A program made the translations under genes and the position numbers. Below the pieces are notes generated by a model. That model had not been told where the DNA came from and ran no database searches. It saw nothing but the letters and a program-made list of their open reading frames with translations. A stretch of 64,000 nt of DNA, from assembly GCA_037176845.1 (NCBI GenBank), contig JAYKXP010000001.1:1178001-1242000 (forward strand), read 5' to 3'. Source of the stretch: Paramarasmius palmivorus. Its lineage: Eukaryota > Basidiomycota > Agaricomycetes > Agaricales > Marasmiaceae. The stretch's first letter is position 1, and each line of letters starts with the position of its first letter. Below, piece by piece: positions 23,557-35,322 of the stretch.

Positions 23557-23651
23557 CCGGTTTTGGTTGATGGGGGACGCGATCGAGCGCCGTCAGTCGT
23601 GCTTCTCTAAACCCCCGTCAACTTCTCTAAACCCCCGTCAACCAAAACCGG
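23557..23651. repeat. 95-bp hairpin, small inverted-repeat element
   Basis: The ends are reverse complements: CCGGTTTTGGTTGATGGGGG (23557-23576) against CCCCCGTCAACCAAAACCGG (23632-23651), 19 of 20 matching. Inside the right half, CTTCTCTAAACCCCCGTCAA occurs twice in tandem. No target duplication is evident. It could be a miniature transposon remnant or a local fold-back. It lies about 80 bp upstream of the A3 TATA box. Confidence 0.6.
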
Positions 23652-23731
23652 ACTAGTGCAAGATTGAATCAAATCGGAGCAGCTTGAAGTTGATCAATTG
23701 CAATGCCTCCTGGACAATCTCCTTCCGCAGA

Positions 23732-23740
23732 ATATAAGAA
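23732..23740 (+). promoter_or_regulatory. TATA box of A3
   Basis: ATATAAGAA 109 bp upstream of the A3 start, preceded by CCGCAGA. Confidence 0.6.
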
Positions 23741-23840
23741 AGAATGCCCATTCATCCTTCCTCACCTCCCCTTCTCATAACCCTCAACTCACCAGAGCTA
23801 GCACTTCCCGCTATTTTGTTGTTTCTTTCCATTTCCTCCA

Positions 23841-24626
23841 ATGCTCAGGTTCTCCAAAGACGACGCCGCCGATCTAGGCATGTCAGCACTGCTCTCCAAA
23901 GCACCTGACCAAGCCCAGACCACGGCAATCGCCACCGTCATCACAACCGGGTTCCTTCTCTACCACTACCTTCGAAGGCTCTATTACCCATGCCTCACTA
24001 TCTCTGACCTGGTCAGGGTCGAAAAACTCCTCAAGGACACATTCAACAACGCCAACTCGACTTCCTCTCTGTGCGGATATGAATTGGAGGAGGTTACTCA
24101 GGCAAAGCTTCGGTGTGTTATAGATTGTTGTCTGGAAATAACATCCTACTGATGCTCGCGATCAGTTTAGAGGAACGCGCCTCGGAGATTCGCTACAAGA
24201 GTCTTCAAGGGCCTCCCTCGTTTTGGAAGACCCGTCTTGGAATCGAGGTTGAGCTCATTCCGACCATTGTAGAATGGTATACCGATCTAGTGGGACTTGA
24301 GCGAAAGATCTTGGTACGTCCAATATCCTCTCACCCGCTATCCTCACTGACGATTCTTCTTATTCAGATCATTGTCGAACGCGTAACACGAACTCGAATC
24401 AACAACGAACTGAGGATGCGCGAAGCTACATATACTCCGGCCGACGACCAAGTTGTAGCTATCACTGGCCGTGAAGTGGTGGACCCACAAGGTACGTTTT
24501 GCCCTTGTATGCTCTTTCACTTTACTCAGTCAAATAATCGTAGCTGTAAGGCACCGCGACCGCAGACCAGGTGCTTCGACGCCAGGAGCAGCCGTCGATA
24601 CCACCATCACTGCTACTTCCCCATGA
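23841..24626 (+). CDS. Subfamily A single-pass membrane protein, A3
   Basis: Exons 23841-24112, 24166-24313 (148 nt), 24368-24491 and 24544-24626; 208 aa. Tail MLRFSKDDAADLGMSALLSK, helix AIATVITTGFLLYHYL, RRLYYPCLTISDLVRVEKLL, CGYELEEVTQAKL, exon 2 LEERASEIRYKSLQGPPSFW and ELIPTIVEWYTDLVGLERKIL, exon 3 IIVERVTRTRINNELRMREA and AITGREVVDPQ, exon 4 AVRHRDRRPGASTPGAAVD. An unspliced frame (24113-24922) overlapping it is a read-through artefact. It follows A-psi head to tail and precedes A4, with no intact B between. Function unknown. Confidence 0.87.
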
Positions 24627-25724
24627 TGCTGACGCTCACAACATTGATTCAATCATCGGTTTGGTTCACGCACCGGATTATCGCACTCCTTTTTCACTTT
24701 GGCTCACCGGATCTCATTACATATCTACATGTTTCCTATTACCGCATTGCTGCGTTCTTCGTCGTGCTATTTGCTTTGGTTTTGGCCTCGCTTTGCTGCT
24801 GCTTTCATATACTAACTAGGGTTTTTAACGTGACTTCCTGTTACCTGTTGGGAACTTTTGTGCAAGGTACGATGATACAATTCGCGATTCCGACGAAACG
24901 CGACCATAGGCCATCACAGTGAATGGGTTCCACAGAAGATGAAACGAGCTCCCGAGCACGATGAAAAGCGCTTGCAGAGATAGAACGGCGATGTGTGCGC
25001 GACAGATGATATAAGAAAACAATGGTGTAGGTGCTCCTGTGGGGCACTAGCCTTTCACCGCCATCCCTCGCCCTCGACACACCCGATCTGTCATTGAACT
25101 TGAGGTTCTGGCATCGCGGCTCGGAGATCAGATTCTCGTTCATGACGAGGCTACGCAAGGCGAATGAAAGATTAATCGAGACGAACCATATGTTCTGCTG
25201 AATAGTTGGGCAGTCTATCTCTTACAACTGCCATCGATTCTTCTGGTTGGTCTAAAGGCTCATCATGCGGACGTTTGATTCGTACTTTGTAACGGACATG
25301 CATCAAGGCGACATCAGTAAGGAAAACGCGAAAAAGACGGGAAAGGATATAGATGGAACGGATGAATGGATACCACACCACGAACAGGGAGATGGAGTCG
25401 TACGTAGCACGAGAGAAAGCAAGATAAGTATACGTGAGCGTAAGCTACCTAGACGTCCGAGTCGGCGCTCAACCCAAGTGAGCTTCCAATGAGTTAGGGT
25501 TAGAGATGATAAGGCGGACACGGTCTATTGTTACAAGCTCTGTCAATATATTCTTGGGTAAAAGGTATCACTTTACCGGAGTTTTCCGTGGCATCCATCC
25601 AAAAGTGACACTCTCGGGCTGGCATCAAAACTCGAGGCGATCAAATCTCTCTAAGAATCACAGCCACATAACGGCTTTTCCTGGGGTTGACCCAAAGTTT
25701 GCCATTTTTCGCGATCTCCAGAGA
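24627..25724. other. Spacer A3/A4
   Basis: Starts with the A-type 3' motif (GCTTTGCTGCTGCTTTCATA, 24790-24809). A minus-strand frame at 25172-25381 (SIYILSRLFRVFLTDVALM) and neighbours may be another decayed gene head to head with A4, as relics X and Y are with A1 and A2, but I cannot align them. Confidence 0.35.
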
Positions 25725-25733
25725 ATATAAGAA
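25725..25733 (+). promoter_or_regulatory. TATA box of A4
   Basis: ATATAAGAA 72 bp upstream of the A4 start. Confidence 0.6.
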
Positions 25734-25796
25734 TGGCTCTCCCCTCCATCTTTTCATACCCCTCCTAATCTCCCAACCCATTTAACCATTCTTCCT

Positions 25797-26572
25797 ATGC
25801 TCAAGTTTGCCAAAGACGACACGACTGAGCTCGGCATGTCAGCTATCTCCCAGGCACCTAGCCAAACTCGGACTGGGCTCGTCGTCATCGCCTTAGTCAT
25901 CGTCACCGGCCTTCTTCTCTATCACTACCTTCGACGGCTCTACTACCCTTGCCTCACCCTCTCTGAACTGGACAATGCCCAGAAGAGTTTGAAAGAAGTC
26001 TTTGACGCTGCAAACTCAGCTTTGTGTCTGCACGGACGTGAATCGGAGGATATCACTCATGCAAAACTCTGGTGCGTAGATTATCATATTTCGACTCGTC
26101 TCATACTGATGAATGCCATTACTCTCAGCTTGGATGGGCGCGCCTCAGACATACGCTTTGATGGTCTTCAGCGACCCCCTTCCTTTTGCAACACTCGTCT
26201 AGGGATTGAGATTGAACTCATTCCCCGCATTGTAGAGTGGCATGCCGATGCAGAGAGACTTAAAAAAGACATCAAGGTATGTGTACAGAAGTCTTCACCT
26301 TTCGACTCGTTCATTAATACCGTATTCTTTTGCCCAGATTATTGTGGAACGCATCACACGCCATCGAATCAATAGCCAGTTATCGGAGATAACGCCCACG
26401 ACGGCCGACGCACAGATCGTAGCCAATACTGGTCGTGAAGTGGCTCCGCAGGGTGTGTATTGACCTTCCCTTGTTCTTTTGCTCTTCTCAATTAAATGCC
26501 CTAGCTCCTCTGAGGCACCGAAACCGCAGACCAGGTGACCCGATGCCTGAAGCAGCCGTCGGTACCAACTAA
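25797..26572 (+). CDS. Subfamily A single-pass membrane protein, A4
   Basis: Exons 25797-26071, 26129-26276 (148 nt), 26338-26452 and 26505-26572; 201 aa. Tail MLKFAKDDTTELGMSAISQA, helix TGLVVIALVIVTGLLLYHYL, RRLYYPCLTLSELDNAQKSL, exon 2 LDGRASDIRFDGLQRPPSFC and ELIPRIVEWHADAERLKKDIK, exon 3 IIVERITRHRINSQLSE then TGREVAPQ, exon 4 APLRHRNRRPGDPMPEAAV. Exon 3 is nine nt shorter than in A2/A3/A5 and the tail is truncated. The usual W in SFWKTRLG is C here. Convergent with B6, which is broken. Function unknown. Confidence 0.85.
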
Positions 26573-27079
26573 AGGCCCTTCATCTTTGCTCGGATCACAA
26601 CGTCCTGCTATCCTCTTCGTATTATCATTTGCTCTCTTGTTTTGCTGTTGCTTCGTTACTGCTGCTCGTGTACGTTTACTGGGGTCTTTACTCATGAAAA
26701 TATTATTCAGGGAATTTCCGTGGGTGTTTAGATCTCCAGAGGCTGCAGGAGGTGTGAGAGCGGGTGCTGACGATGAATTCCAACAACGTTCCTAGTAATG
26801 AGCACTGACTGCATGCAGGTGTTCCTAGGTGTTATACATCGATTCAACGCAACGAGAACAAAGCGATAATGGGTCATTATCAAGCACGAGAGCAACATGA
26901 AGGAACACCGGACCGAAGAGAAAAGCATGTAAAGAGGAGGAAGTGACCAAGCGAAAGCTGAAACGGTCAAGTACCGCGAAAGTCAAAAGAAGAATTAAGA
27001 AGCAGAAGACGGAGTATATGCGGTGAATGAATAAGAAGGAGAAGGATGATGGTGATATACGCGTCGTGTTGAGGTATAT
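26573..27079. other. Convergent spacer A4/B6
   Basis: Contains the A-type 3' motif CTTCGTTACTGCTGCTCGTG (26651-26670). The remainder is the 3' flank of the broken B6. No coding feature. Confidence 0.45.
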
Positions 27080-27632
27080 TTCTACCAACGGTACAGGTAT
27101 GTGGAACGCTTCTCCAATTCAACGATGGGGTCTGGGTATCAAGATCAATATCAAGCACGCACGAGGATCCGGAGCATAGGTAACTCACCGAGATCTCTCG
27201 CTCAGGTGCCTGGGCTCCGGTATACCATGTGATGATGTCAGGAAAAAGCTCAACCTCGACATTGAAACATTTCTTCCAGATCGACGCAGGTCCTTCAAGA
27301 CTTCGGGTCTGAAGCGTTAGCCTTCACGCTAAAAAGTGCCGATCATGAAAATGAAAGTAGCATCTTCGCAAGCTCTTGCTCACCGAAGATGAGCTTGATC
27401 AATGACATCCCACTCGGACCTGCGCAAATAGTCGTTCTTCACAGCCTCGTCGAATGAGGTCTCGGCTTTGTTGAGTTCGATGACGGTGAAGCATGGGTAG
27501 AGACGACAGAGGCAAAGGTGCAAGAGAAAGGCACCGAAGAGAGTAGCGACTACGCCAGCTGGCGCTTCCGAAGCTGCCGAAACCATGGTCAGTGGAATCA
27601 CGACTGGTTCTGGAACTGGTTTGCATGATCAT
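27080..27632 (-). pseudogene. Subfamily B pseudogene, B6
   Basis: All three exons are recognisable but damaged. Near the start the frame MQTSSRTSRDSTDHGFG shifts to LTMVSAASEAPAGVVATLFG; B8 has both parts in one frame. Exon 1 has lost LDDT-equivalent codons (AETSFDEAVKNDYL). Exon 2 lacks about 8 nt after VKANAS, shifting the frame before SLEGPASIWKKC and ELFPDIITWYTGAQAPEREIS. Exon 3 starts IVELEKR, then is frameshifted and runs into a stop. Three or more independent lesions make it a clear pseudogene. It pairs tail to tail with A4. Confidence 0.8.
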
Positions 27633-30600
27633 CGGCGAGGATGAGAGTTCGAAAAGCTGTTAGTAGAAGGGAGTCAGAATTCTGCTTTCTAATGCCTTCG
27701 CCAATGCGACCCAGTTCCTCGGCCTGTCAATATCATAGTTAGGATAACATTTCCATCATGCTTATTTTTGGACTTGTCACCACTGAGCCCAAGCAAACGT
27801 ACCGTGCTTACTTGATTGGGAATGCTTCATCAAGTCAAAGGTTCTGTGAGTTTTGTGAACGTTCAACACCTTTACAACAGCACTCGCGACGTAGTTTTGA
27901 TAGTGATCTACTATCCGCTTCAAGACATTGAACAGGTTACAGTGAGTGGACGTTATAAAATGTGCAAAATCCGTGTTAAGGACAACTTGAGGACAACATT
28001 TGATCACACTTGTTTCGTACTTTGATGGCCACCAGTGTGCTCGAATGAACGTTCCAACACAACCACAAGTCCTTCTGTTTAGATCCTAATGAAAACAGAG
28101 TATAATACTTCTTGAAGCATATTCCGAGTGTTTTCAGCAAGATCGCTTCAGCGGGACAAGCTGGAGACCATAAATCACTTTCTGCGTGGAGAGTTTCTAG
28201 GTATCCGTGGAGAGTTTCAATACATTTCGTGTAGCTGGTTTCAGCCTTGCTTTACGTGTACCCGCTGCTCCGTGGGTGTTAGTGGAGTAAACGAGATGAT
28301 GGTTAGGCTATTCACGCTCGAAGAACTGAGCAAGAAGTAGAATAAATCATTGTTTTGCCTCAAGTGGAGAGTTTTTACTTATGAAGCGCCGAAGCGTCTA
28401 TTGTTTGAGCCAAGTTTGAGCGAGTTCAGTACGTTCAGTGTGAAAACAGTCTTGCTACTTATGTCAACATGTGGAAGCTTGAGATTTAATGCTTCTTATC
28501 CGTGAACACGACATCAAGGACAGTTCAACCCAAGTTGACCTCTGGTATGTGAATACTTATTTATATTACTAGGTACATGATGAGTTAATGTATGTACGCG
28601 TTGCCAGAGAATCCTTTGGATTCTCGAGTCACCCAATCGAAACCTCGGCGCGCCTGAAGTTTATCCAGAGGCCCGTCCATCAATCGAGAAAAGGGAGCGC
28701 CATATCATCTGCAGGTGGAAATAGGTGTCGGCGGTTACTGTGAGTCGAGTCCAGCTTCTTGTGAAAGGTAAAATGAACTAAGCGTGTTGAAGGCTGACCT
28801 AGACGAAGTATCAGTGGCTTAGAACTGGTATTGGGAATATATAACTTACTGCTGCGCGTTATTATTCGGGTAACGTGTCGATGCGCCCTAGATACCATAC
28901 TCCTACCAACTGATGTAACTTTGGCATGGTGTATAGAGACCAGGAAATGTATGATCGAGGAAGATGTGTGGTCTTTGATCTGGAGGTGCTTTGAATTACT
29001 GGGTATCTGAACAAAGAGCTGTGAGTAAGCTTCAGATTCGGAGACGGTGACGCACCTGAGGCCTAAACATCCCAAAAACTACCCACCAACCCGCTCGTCT
29101 CTACGCCTATGCCTAACGGCAGAATGCCTGGACCGAGCCCTCGAGGAGTACGTGCTTGCTTAGGTTGCTAGGGAACATTGACTTGTAGATTGTTGACTGA
29201 ACCGGGCATGTTATGGCGGACTTGGTACAGGGTCAAGTGAATCCATTATAAGGACCACTGAAGGGGAAGGGAACCACAGCGTACGTGGGTTGTCGAGCTC
29301 GTCGTTGGTGGTTGGGAGCACTCTGCGTGAGACGACGCCAACAGCGATGGCGTGATTTTTTTTTTTTTTTGAATTTTCTGCAAAAGGATACTTGAGCGGT
29401 TTGACAAGAGCCGCGAGAGCCGAAAGCGCCAGAGGAAAAAGTTAGCTTCAGGTGAGTGGAATTATTCGTGTACTGCAAAAGATATTTCAGAGATATTTGC
29501 GTACCGTAAATAAACGGGTTTTGGGCCTTGGCACAAGTTAGCTGGCGGATACACTGGGTATCCGTCAACTAACTAGCCGGTCGGGCTGGGAACCATAGGT
29601 GATTCTTTGCCTGAAGGATTCTCTGGTTGTGTTTTTGCATTGCTCCACAGATTTTTAGTCTCCCCTAGGCAGACATCGGCGCTCGACAGCTCGCTTGATA
29701 AGGGTCTGCACAGTGCTAGGAATTTCGGTCCCTTACCCGTACCCTCCCTAGAGCTTTCCGCGATTCCGTATATGGCAATAAAATAAGTCATGTGATGTAG
29801 AATTTTCGCTTGAGACTTTGTTGAATTCTCTCAACGACCGCGACCGCGTTCAGTTCTCTCTTTATCATCTTTTCCTCTTCTCATAGATTTATACTATGCT
29901 CCCGTAATCAACACACTCTTTTCATCTCAAACTCCTGTGACACCTTCACGCCAGAGATTTAGCTCCATCCGCGTTCCCTTATCCGACAGAAGCCCGATTG
30001 AAACTGCAGACAATTCATTTCATGCAACCAATACATCGAGACCTCGACGTCGTCGCGGGCCTAATATTAAACCTAGGACCAGAAGAATCGCATCGTCATT
30101 GCTAACCGCGAGACTGGTGATGTTTTCGGTGGCAGTGGTCAGAATAATGAGGAATCTACCTCACCTTTCCTCTCTACCCCTTCCACCCCTTCGTTCCTTC
30201 CGGATCTCTCCCAAACCCTCTTTAACACCACTCCTATACCCTCTACTTCATTCATATACAAGACACCTGGTGACCCTGTGTCAAAGCGACCGAAAAAGGC
30301 TCATGAACCAGTTGACCGACTGGCTGAGTTTCTCACTCTCCCAATATCATCAAATCTGCCGAATTTATGTTCAGCTGAGCGGGGTGTCAAACGGAAGCAT
30401 AACGAGTGTCAAGGACGGTACCAGCTCGATTGTTTCTGGCCAATTCCTTCATCCCCGACACATACACACGCTTAGACCCTGACATTCACATTTCCGACTC
30501 TACCTCACGAACCACTCCTCCTGAACCCAAATTCTGTTCCATCCCACTCTACAGTTGATGAGGGTTCGCTTCCGATAGAAGTATAACTGCAGGCTGTCCG

Positions 30601-31002
30601 CACAAGTATATCCTGTCGGTCAAGGAACTGGGCTGCGACGGGTGAAGGGAAGGTTTTACACGGCTTTGAGGAGAATTTGGCGTTCTTCAGGGAAATTATA
30701 GGGGATTTCGGGTGGTGGAACGACCATAAACAACCACGAAACGCGTCACAGTAGCCCAACGCGTTCGATTTGTTATCTTAGTGGTAGTCTTATCAACGGA
30801 TAATCAGAGCCCCATATGGGTATCATGTGACATATATTTCGACTACGGGTTCGGACCCAAAAATAATTACAGACTAACAGATTTTTGATGAACCGACCAA
30901 GCATCCCGATTGTATGCGAGCTTTGACATTCCCTCCATGACGGTATGCATGCACCGTCAAGTCAGTTCAAATCCCTCGAATATTCAAGTACGGGATTGAT
31001 GT
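27633..31002. other. Long stretch without a supported gene
   Basis: 3.4 kb between B6 and A5. The minus-strand frame 28680-29075 and plus-strand frames at 29937-30482 and 30278-30475 (KTPGDPVSKRPKKAHEPVDR-like) look partly protein-like but show no recognisable domain. The second could be the fragment of a transposon or gene with several stops. A T-run (29347-29362) is present. The duplicated GTGGAGAGTTTCTAGGTA / GTGGAGAGTTTCAATACA pair at 28186-28220 is the only small repeat noticed. Confidence 0.35.
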
Positions 31003-31011
31003 GTATAAGAA
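31003..31011 (+). promoter_or_regulatory. TATA box of A5
   Basis: GTATAAGAA 93 bp upstream of the A5 start, followed by TGCCCATCC as in A3. Confidence 0.55.
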
Positions 31012-31095
31012 TGCCCATCCCATTCACATTCATCCTCACCTCTCATTATCTTCATACCCCCCGACCCACCAGCTTGAGCAGTTTCATTTCTTCCA

Positions 31096-31891
31096 ATGCT
31101 TACCAGGCTTGCCAAAGAAAATGGTGTCGAGCTCGGCATGACGGCTATCTCCAAGGCACCTGACCAAACCCAGACTGAGCTCGTCATTGGTGCCTTAATC
31201 ATCACTGCTGGCTTTCCTCTATGCTACTACCTCCGAAGGCTCTTCTACCCTTGCCTCACCATATCAGAGTTAACCAACGCCGAAAAATGCTTGAATGATA
31301 CATTCAACAATGCCTACTCGGCTTTGTCTCTGTGCGGACACGATTTGGAGGACATTACCCAGGCCAAACTTCGGTGTGTTGTAGAATTTTTCACTTACAA
31401 CACCATCATACTGATGCTGGCGATTAGCTTGGAGGAGCGCGCCTCGACAATTCGCTCTAAAGGCTACCAAGGTCCCGCTTCTTTCTGGAAGACTCGCCTC
31501 GGCATCGATGTTGCGCTCATCCCAAGCATCGTAGACTGGTATAACGATACAGAAGAACTCGAGCGCAAAATTTTGGTATGTGCAAGATTTTTGCACCTGC
31601 TATCTCAATCATTAATGCCCTTTGTTGCCCAGGGTATCGTTGAACGTGTCAAATGTGCTCGAATCAACCACGAGCTGAACATGCGTGAAACTACGTACGC
31701 TCCGGCCGACGCTCAACCCGTAGCTATTACTGGCCGTGAGGTAGACCGCCCACAAGGTGTGTATCAACTTTGACATATCTAATCGCCTTTCTCAATCAGA
31801 CACCGTAGCTTTGAGACACCGCAACCGCAGGCCAGATCCTCCGGTCCCCGAAGTAATTGCCAGTGCCGTTTCCACTGTTGCTGATGCTTAA
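31096..31891 (+). CDS. Subfamily A single-pass membrane protein, A5
   Basis: Exons 31096-31373, 31428-31575 (148 nt), 31633-31756 and 31809-31891; 210 aa. Tail MLTRLAKENGVELGMTAISK, helix ELVIGALIITAGFPLCYYL, RRLFYPCLTISELTNAEKCL, CGHDLEDITQAKL, exon 2 LEERASTIRSKGYQGPASFW and ALIPSIVDWYNDTEELERKIL, exon 3 GIVERVKCARINHELNMRET then AITGREVDRPQ, exon 4 ALRHRNRRPDPPVPEV. An acceptor nine bases upstream (CAATCAG) would add DTV. Convergent with intact B7, so A5/B7 is the last complete tail-to-tail pair. Function unknown. Confidence 0.88.
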
Positions 31892-32484
31892 AGGGCGATA
31901 GGCGTGTTGATGTCAGCGCGCATCAGACTCAGAGGCCTATAACGGACTCACTTCCCTAATGATCGCCTGATGATCGCACTCTTCTGTTTTCCCGCATCCT
32001 TGATCACATCTATCCCATGATTGTATCTTTTCTTCTATCTGCTCTGATTTTGCTTTCGTTGCTGCTCGTATACACCTAGTGTGATTTATTCATGAAACTA
32101 ATCCACCGACTCCTATTAGGAACATTATACAAGGAACATTTGAGTTATTCTCCTATCAAACCACGTTTGCATGCCGGTGGGACGAAGTACAAGTTGAAAC
32201 GACCGATGGATTCATATTCAGCGCTAATACTACATCCAGTCCATACACTATCGAGCGAGAAGGAAGTACTACAAAGCACGAGAACGTTAAGACGACGTAC
32301 AAAAGGAAAGCATAACAACAAAACCAGATCAGGACGGGAATTAAATGTGGTGAACGAAAGGAAACATGAAGGATGGTCGTGATAAAACGCGTGATATCGA
32401 GATGATCTTTCACCGACACGGTCCTTGATGATAAATCCTCCCGATTAAACACCTATTATCACGCGTCCGGGGTGTATGTGACGC
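31892..32484. other. Convergent spacer A5/B7
   Basis: A-type 3' motif GCTTTCGTTGCTGCTCGTAT (32052-32071). The B-type motif GAAGTACTACAAAGCACGAG (32263-32282) is followed by AAAGGAAAGCATAACAACAA. No coding feature. Confidence 0.5.
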
Positions 32485-33093
32485 TCAGACATTGGTAGCG
32501 ACCATCGCGCGTCTACCGAGCTCGATGTTGTATCGGTAACGCTTTTCGAGTTCGACGATAGTCTAAAAAGATCGAAAGCCGAGTTATCAGACAGAAGGAA
32601 CAAGAAACTGTGGAGGAACATACGGAAAGCTCTCGTTCGAGAGCCTGAGCTCCGGCATACCACTCCCCAATAACAGAGAAGAGTTCGACCTCAACGTTGA
32701 GGCATTTCTTCCAGATCGAAAGAGGTGCTTCAAGGCTCTGGGTACGGATCTCCGAAGCTCTGTTCTTCACACTAGGTGTGTACAAAGACATTAGCAGTCA
32801 TTCACGTTAGCAGAGCATGCTGCGCACCGAAGACGAGACTGGTTGATGATCTCCAGTTCGGATCCACGCAAGTAATCGTTCTTGACAGCATCGTCAAAGG
32901 TATCATCCAGAGATACCTCGGCCTTGTTGAGCTCGACGATGGTGAGGCAGGGGTAGAGACGACGAAGGCTGCGGTGGAAGAGGGCAAGAAGGAAGGAAGC
33001 GATGACAATCAAGGCAATCGTGACGTTGTCAGGTCCTTCGGAAATTGCCGTCAAGCTGACGTTGGTGTGTGCACTGGCAGGATCGGCGTGCAT
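32485..33093 (-). CDS. Subfamily B single-pass membrane protein, B7
   Basis: Exons 33093-32828, 32771-32624 (148 nt) and 32562-32485 (78 nt); 163 aa. Tail MHADPASAHTNVSLTAISEG, helix VTIALIVIASFLLALFHRSL, RRLYPCLTIVELNKAEVSL, DDTFDDAVKNDYLRGSELEI, exon 2 VKNRASEIRTQSLEAPLSIW and ELFSVIGEWYAGAQALERELS, exon 3 TIVELEKRYRYNIELGRRAM ending VATNV. Close to the B consensus. Partner of A5. Function unknown; N-out, C-in inferred. Confidence 0.88.
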
Positions 33094-33171
33094 TTGTGAA
33101 TATTGAGAAGGATTGTATGCTGCACTTCTAGAGGAGAATGTTGAGAGATGTTAGGAGGATGAGGATATGTA

Positions 33172-33178
33172 TTTTATA
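33172..33178 (-). promoter_or_regulatory. TATA box of B7
   Basis: GTATAAAATAC on the minus strand about 80 bp upstream of the B7 start. Confidence 0.55.
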
Positions 33179-33563
33179 CTGGTATCTGAAATGGAAAAGC
33201 ACGCTGCCGACAAGTGCGGTTTCTGGGGTCCCAGCGCCGTAATCTAATCCTCAGTCTTCTTGCTATACTTTGATCTACAGCATCTGCGTCCCGTTCCCTA
33301 CGGTTCCCCACAACGATTAAACGACATTGTCCTCCAAACTGAGTTGGAAGCACACAGTTCCTTGCCTTTTCTTGTCTCACTCAGGTCCAGAGTTCAAGTC
33401 CCCAGAAGGCTGTTTTTGCGTGCAGCGCCTAGCTTTCGTCCGAATGAACGACTATCTAAGGCAGCTTGCAATTGCCAGACTACATCAAAATTGCGCTTCC
33501 CTTCGGGGGATTCATTTAATCGTTACATTTGCCACAGAAGCTCGTTGGTACGAAGAGGGAAGA

Positions 33564-33792
33564 CAATGGATGATTTGAGAAAGAGATCTGATAGGTGAGA
33601 TCAGTCGGACACAACAACAGACCTCGGCGCAGAGGATATTGGGGATTGGTTTGATTATCACGACCTGTTTGGATGTTCAATGGATGATTTGAGAAAGAGA
33701 TCTGATAGGTGAGATCAGTCGGACACAACAGACCTCGGCGCAGAGGATATTGGGGATTGGTTTGATTATCACGACCTGTTGGGATGTTTAAA
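33564..33792. repeat. Tandem duplication, two units of about 114 bp
   Basis: Unit 1 begins CAATGGATGATTTGAGAAAG at 33564 and unit 2 repeats it at 33678; both end in TATCACGACCTGTTxGGATGTT. The copies differ by one 3-nt indel (ACAACAACAGAC against ACAACAGAC) and single bases, so the duplication is recent. It is non-coding as far as I can see. Confidence 0.85.
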
Positions 33793-35322
33793 TATAGAGA
33801 TCTTGGGGGCAGCAGAGCGAACCAGTTCTTTCGGAAAGTGTTGGGAGATCTAGGAGGGCTGAAAACATACTAGACTCGAGACTTCACAGAAAGGGTAACC
33901 GATAAAGGAGCGCAATCATTCGGGGAAATCCATATGAAACCCGTACCATGTCTTGGCATTTCCATCGCCGCTGTGCTAAATTACGTTGGGCAGGACCCCG
34001 GCCACGCCTACCCTGTCTGCAATTTGGCGTACATGCCATTGAGGTTGCGCGCTCTATGTTCCTATGCATGAGCGCTCTCATGTTGGCACGCATCAGTTCT
34101 ATTTTGACACATTTAGAAGAAACCGTGGTTCCTGCATCGAGAACAGATCAGCGGAACGTAAACTCCATTTCGATAGCGAGCCAAAGACAATGCCTGAACG
34201 AGACTAGCAAGCAGGTTCCATATACAACGGGGCAAAAACATATTATCGAGATCAGCTTTTGGTACTGGTAGAAGTAGCAGCAACTGCTCTGAAGCATCTG
34301 TCCTGCGAGTTTCGACGTTAAAGCTACGATCCCAGGTTGAAAGGGTCGAGAGTATAGTATCCATAATCCGAGTCAGGATCGATACAGACCTTATGTCCCC
34401 ACACTTCGCGGCTACAGGTCGATAGTTGTATATTGTATAGCTGAATTCGCCTATCTCCAGTTGTTCGTACGATGACTGCTGGCGCGTTCCACTTCCAAGA
34501 TACGAATAGATTATGGTAGCAATGAGCTAGGGGCGTTGTCTACTCGTCCCAAGAATCTCGACCCGGAATGTGTTCAGGCGAAGCTCCTAGGACCTTGAAG
34601 TTGAAGCGTATCCCCGAGGCGCATATTTCCGATCCAAGTAGTTGCGAAATCGTCAACGTTAGTACGAGTGAGATCTAAGACGATTTCGACGACAGACCAA
34701 AGTTTTTGCTTCCTGTCCCCCAACCCCCGGCCCTAGCTGGTAAGAACACATCGATAGATAGCCATCCAACCAACCCTGCCATGCCCTCAGACACCTCTTC
34801 AAGTCCTCTGCTCTCCTAGCAACATCTCCCTTTTTCATCCCACTGATCCCAACGAAGCGCAATGCCGCAAGCACGGTCTGGTCTCGGAAATGGGACACCA
34901 GACACCTCGGCTCTTTCCGGTGAAGACGAAGATGAGACTAAATGTTCTTAGAGATGAGTTTCGGGGCTTGAGCATGGAAAAGCGGTGAGTAGCAGGTCGT
35001 GGGGAGTCGACTTTGACATGGAGTGAGAGTGAGAGTCGCGACCAAGCTGACATCGCCGAGATGGTGATTACATCATTACATTTACAACACCAATAGCTAC
35101 TACAAAGCACGAAAGCGACAATATTCAGGAAGTGGAGAGCATAAAAAGCACAAAGAACAGAAAGAAGCAGAAAATCAGATAGGCTGGTTTGAAGACTGGG
35201 ACTTGTGGTAGTATGGATATATGTGTGGATGAGAGGAACGTCGGTGTGTTACATCGATGGATCTGGAGGCAAAGAGGTATGTGCTATTGGATCCATCTCG
35301 CCGTACGCGCCTCACTTCAACC
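33793..35322. other. Spacer B7/B8 without supported genes
   Basis: Short frames at 33.9-35.1 kb share no features with A, B or the C relics. The end of the region (about 35095-35135, CTACTACAAAGCACGAAAGC) is the conserved 3' flank of B8. Confidence 0.35.

Noticed and set aside
24113..24922. 269-codon plus-strand frame overlapping A3
   Set aside because: It starts in A3 intron 1 and reads through introns 2 and 3; the spliced model with conserved exon sizes explains the region.
29937..30482. 181-codon plus-strand frame
   Set aside because: S/P/R-rich with protein-like pieces in two frames; no domain and no splice model, so left as unassigned.
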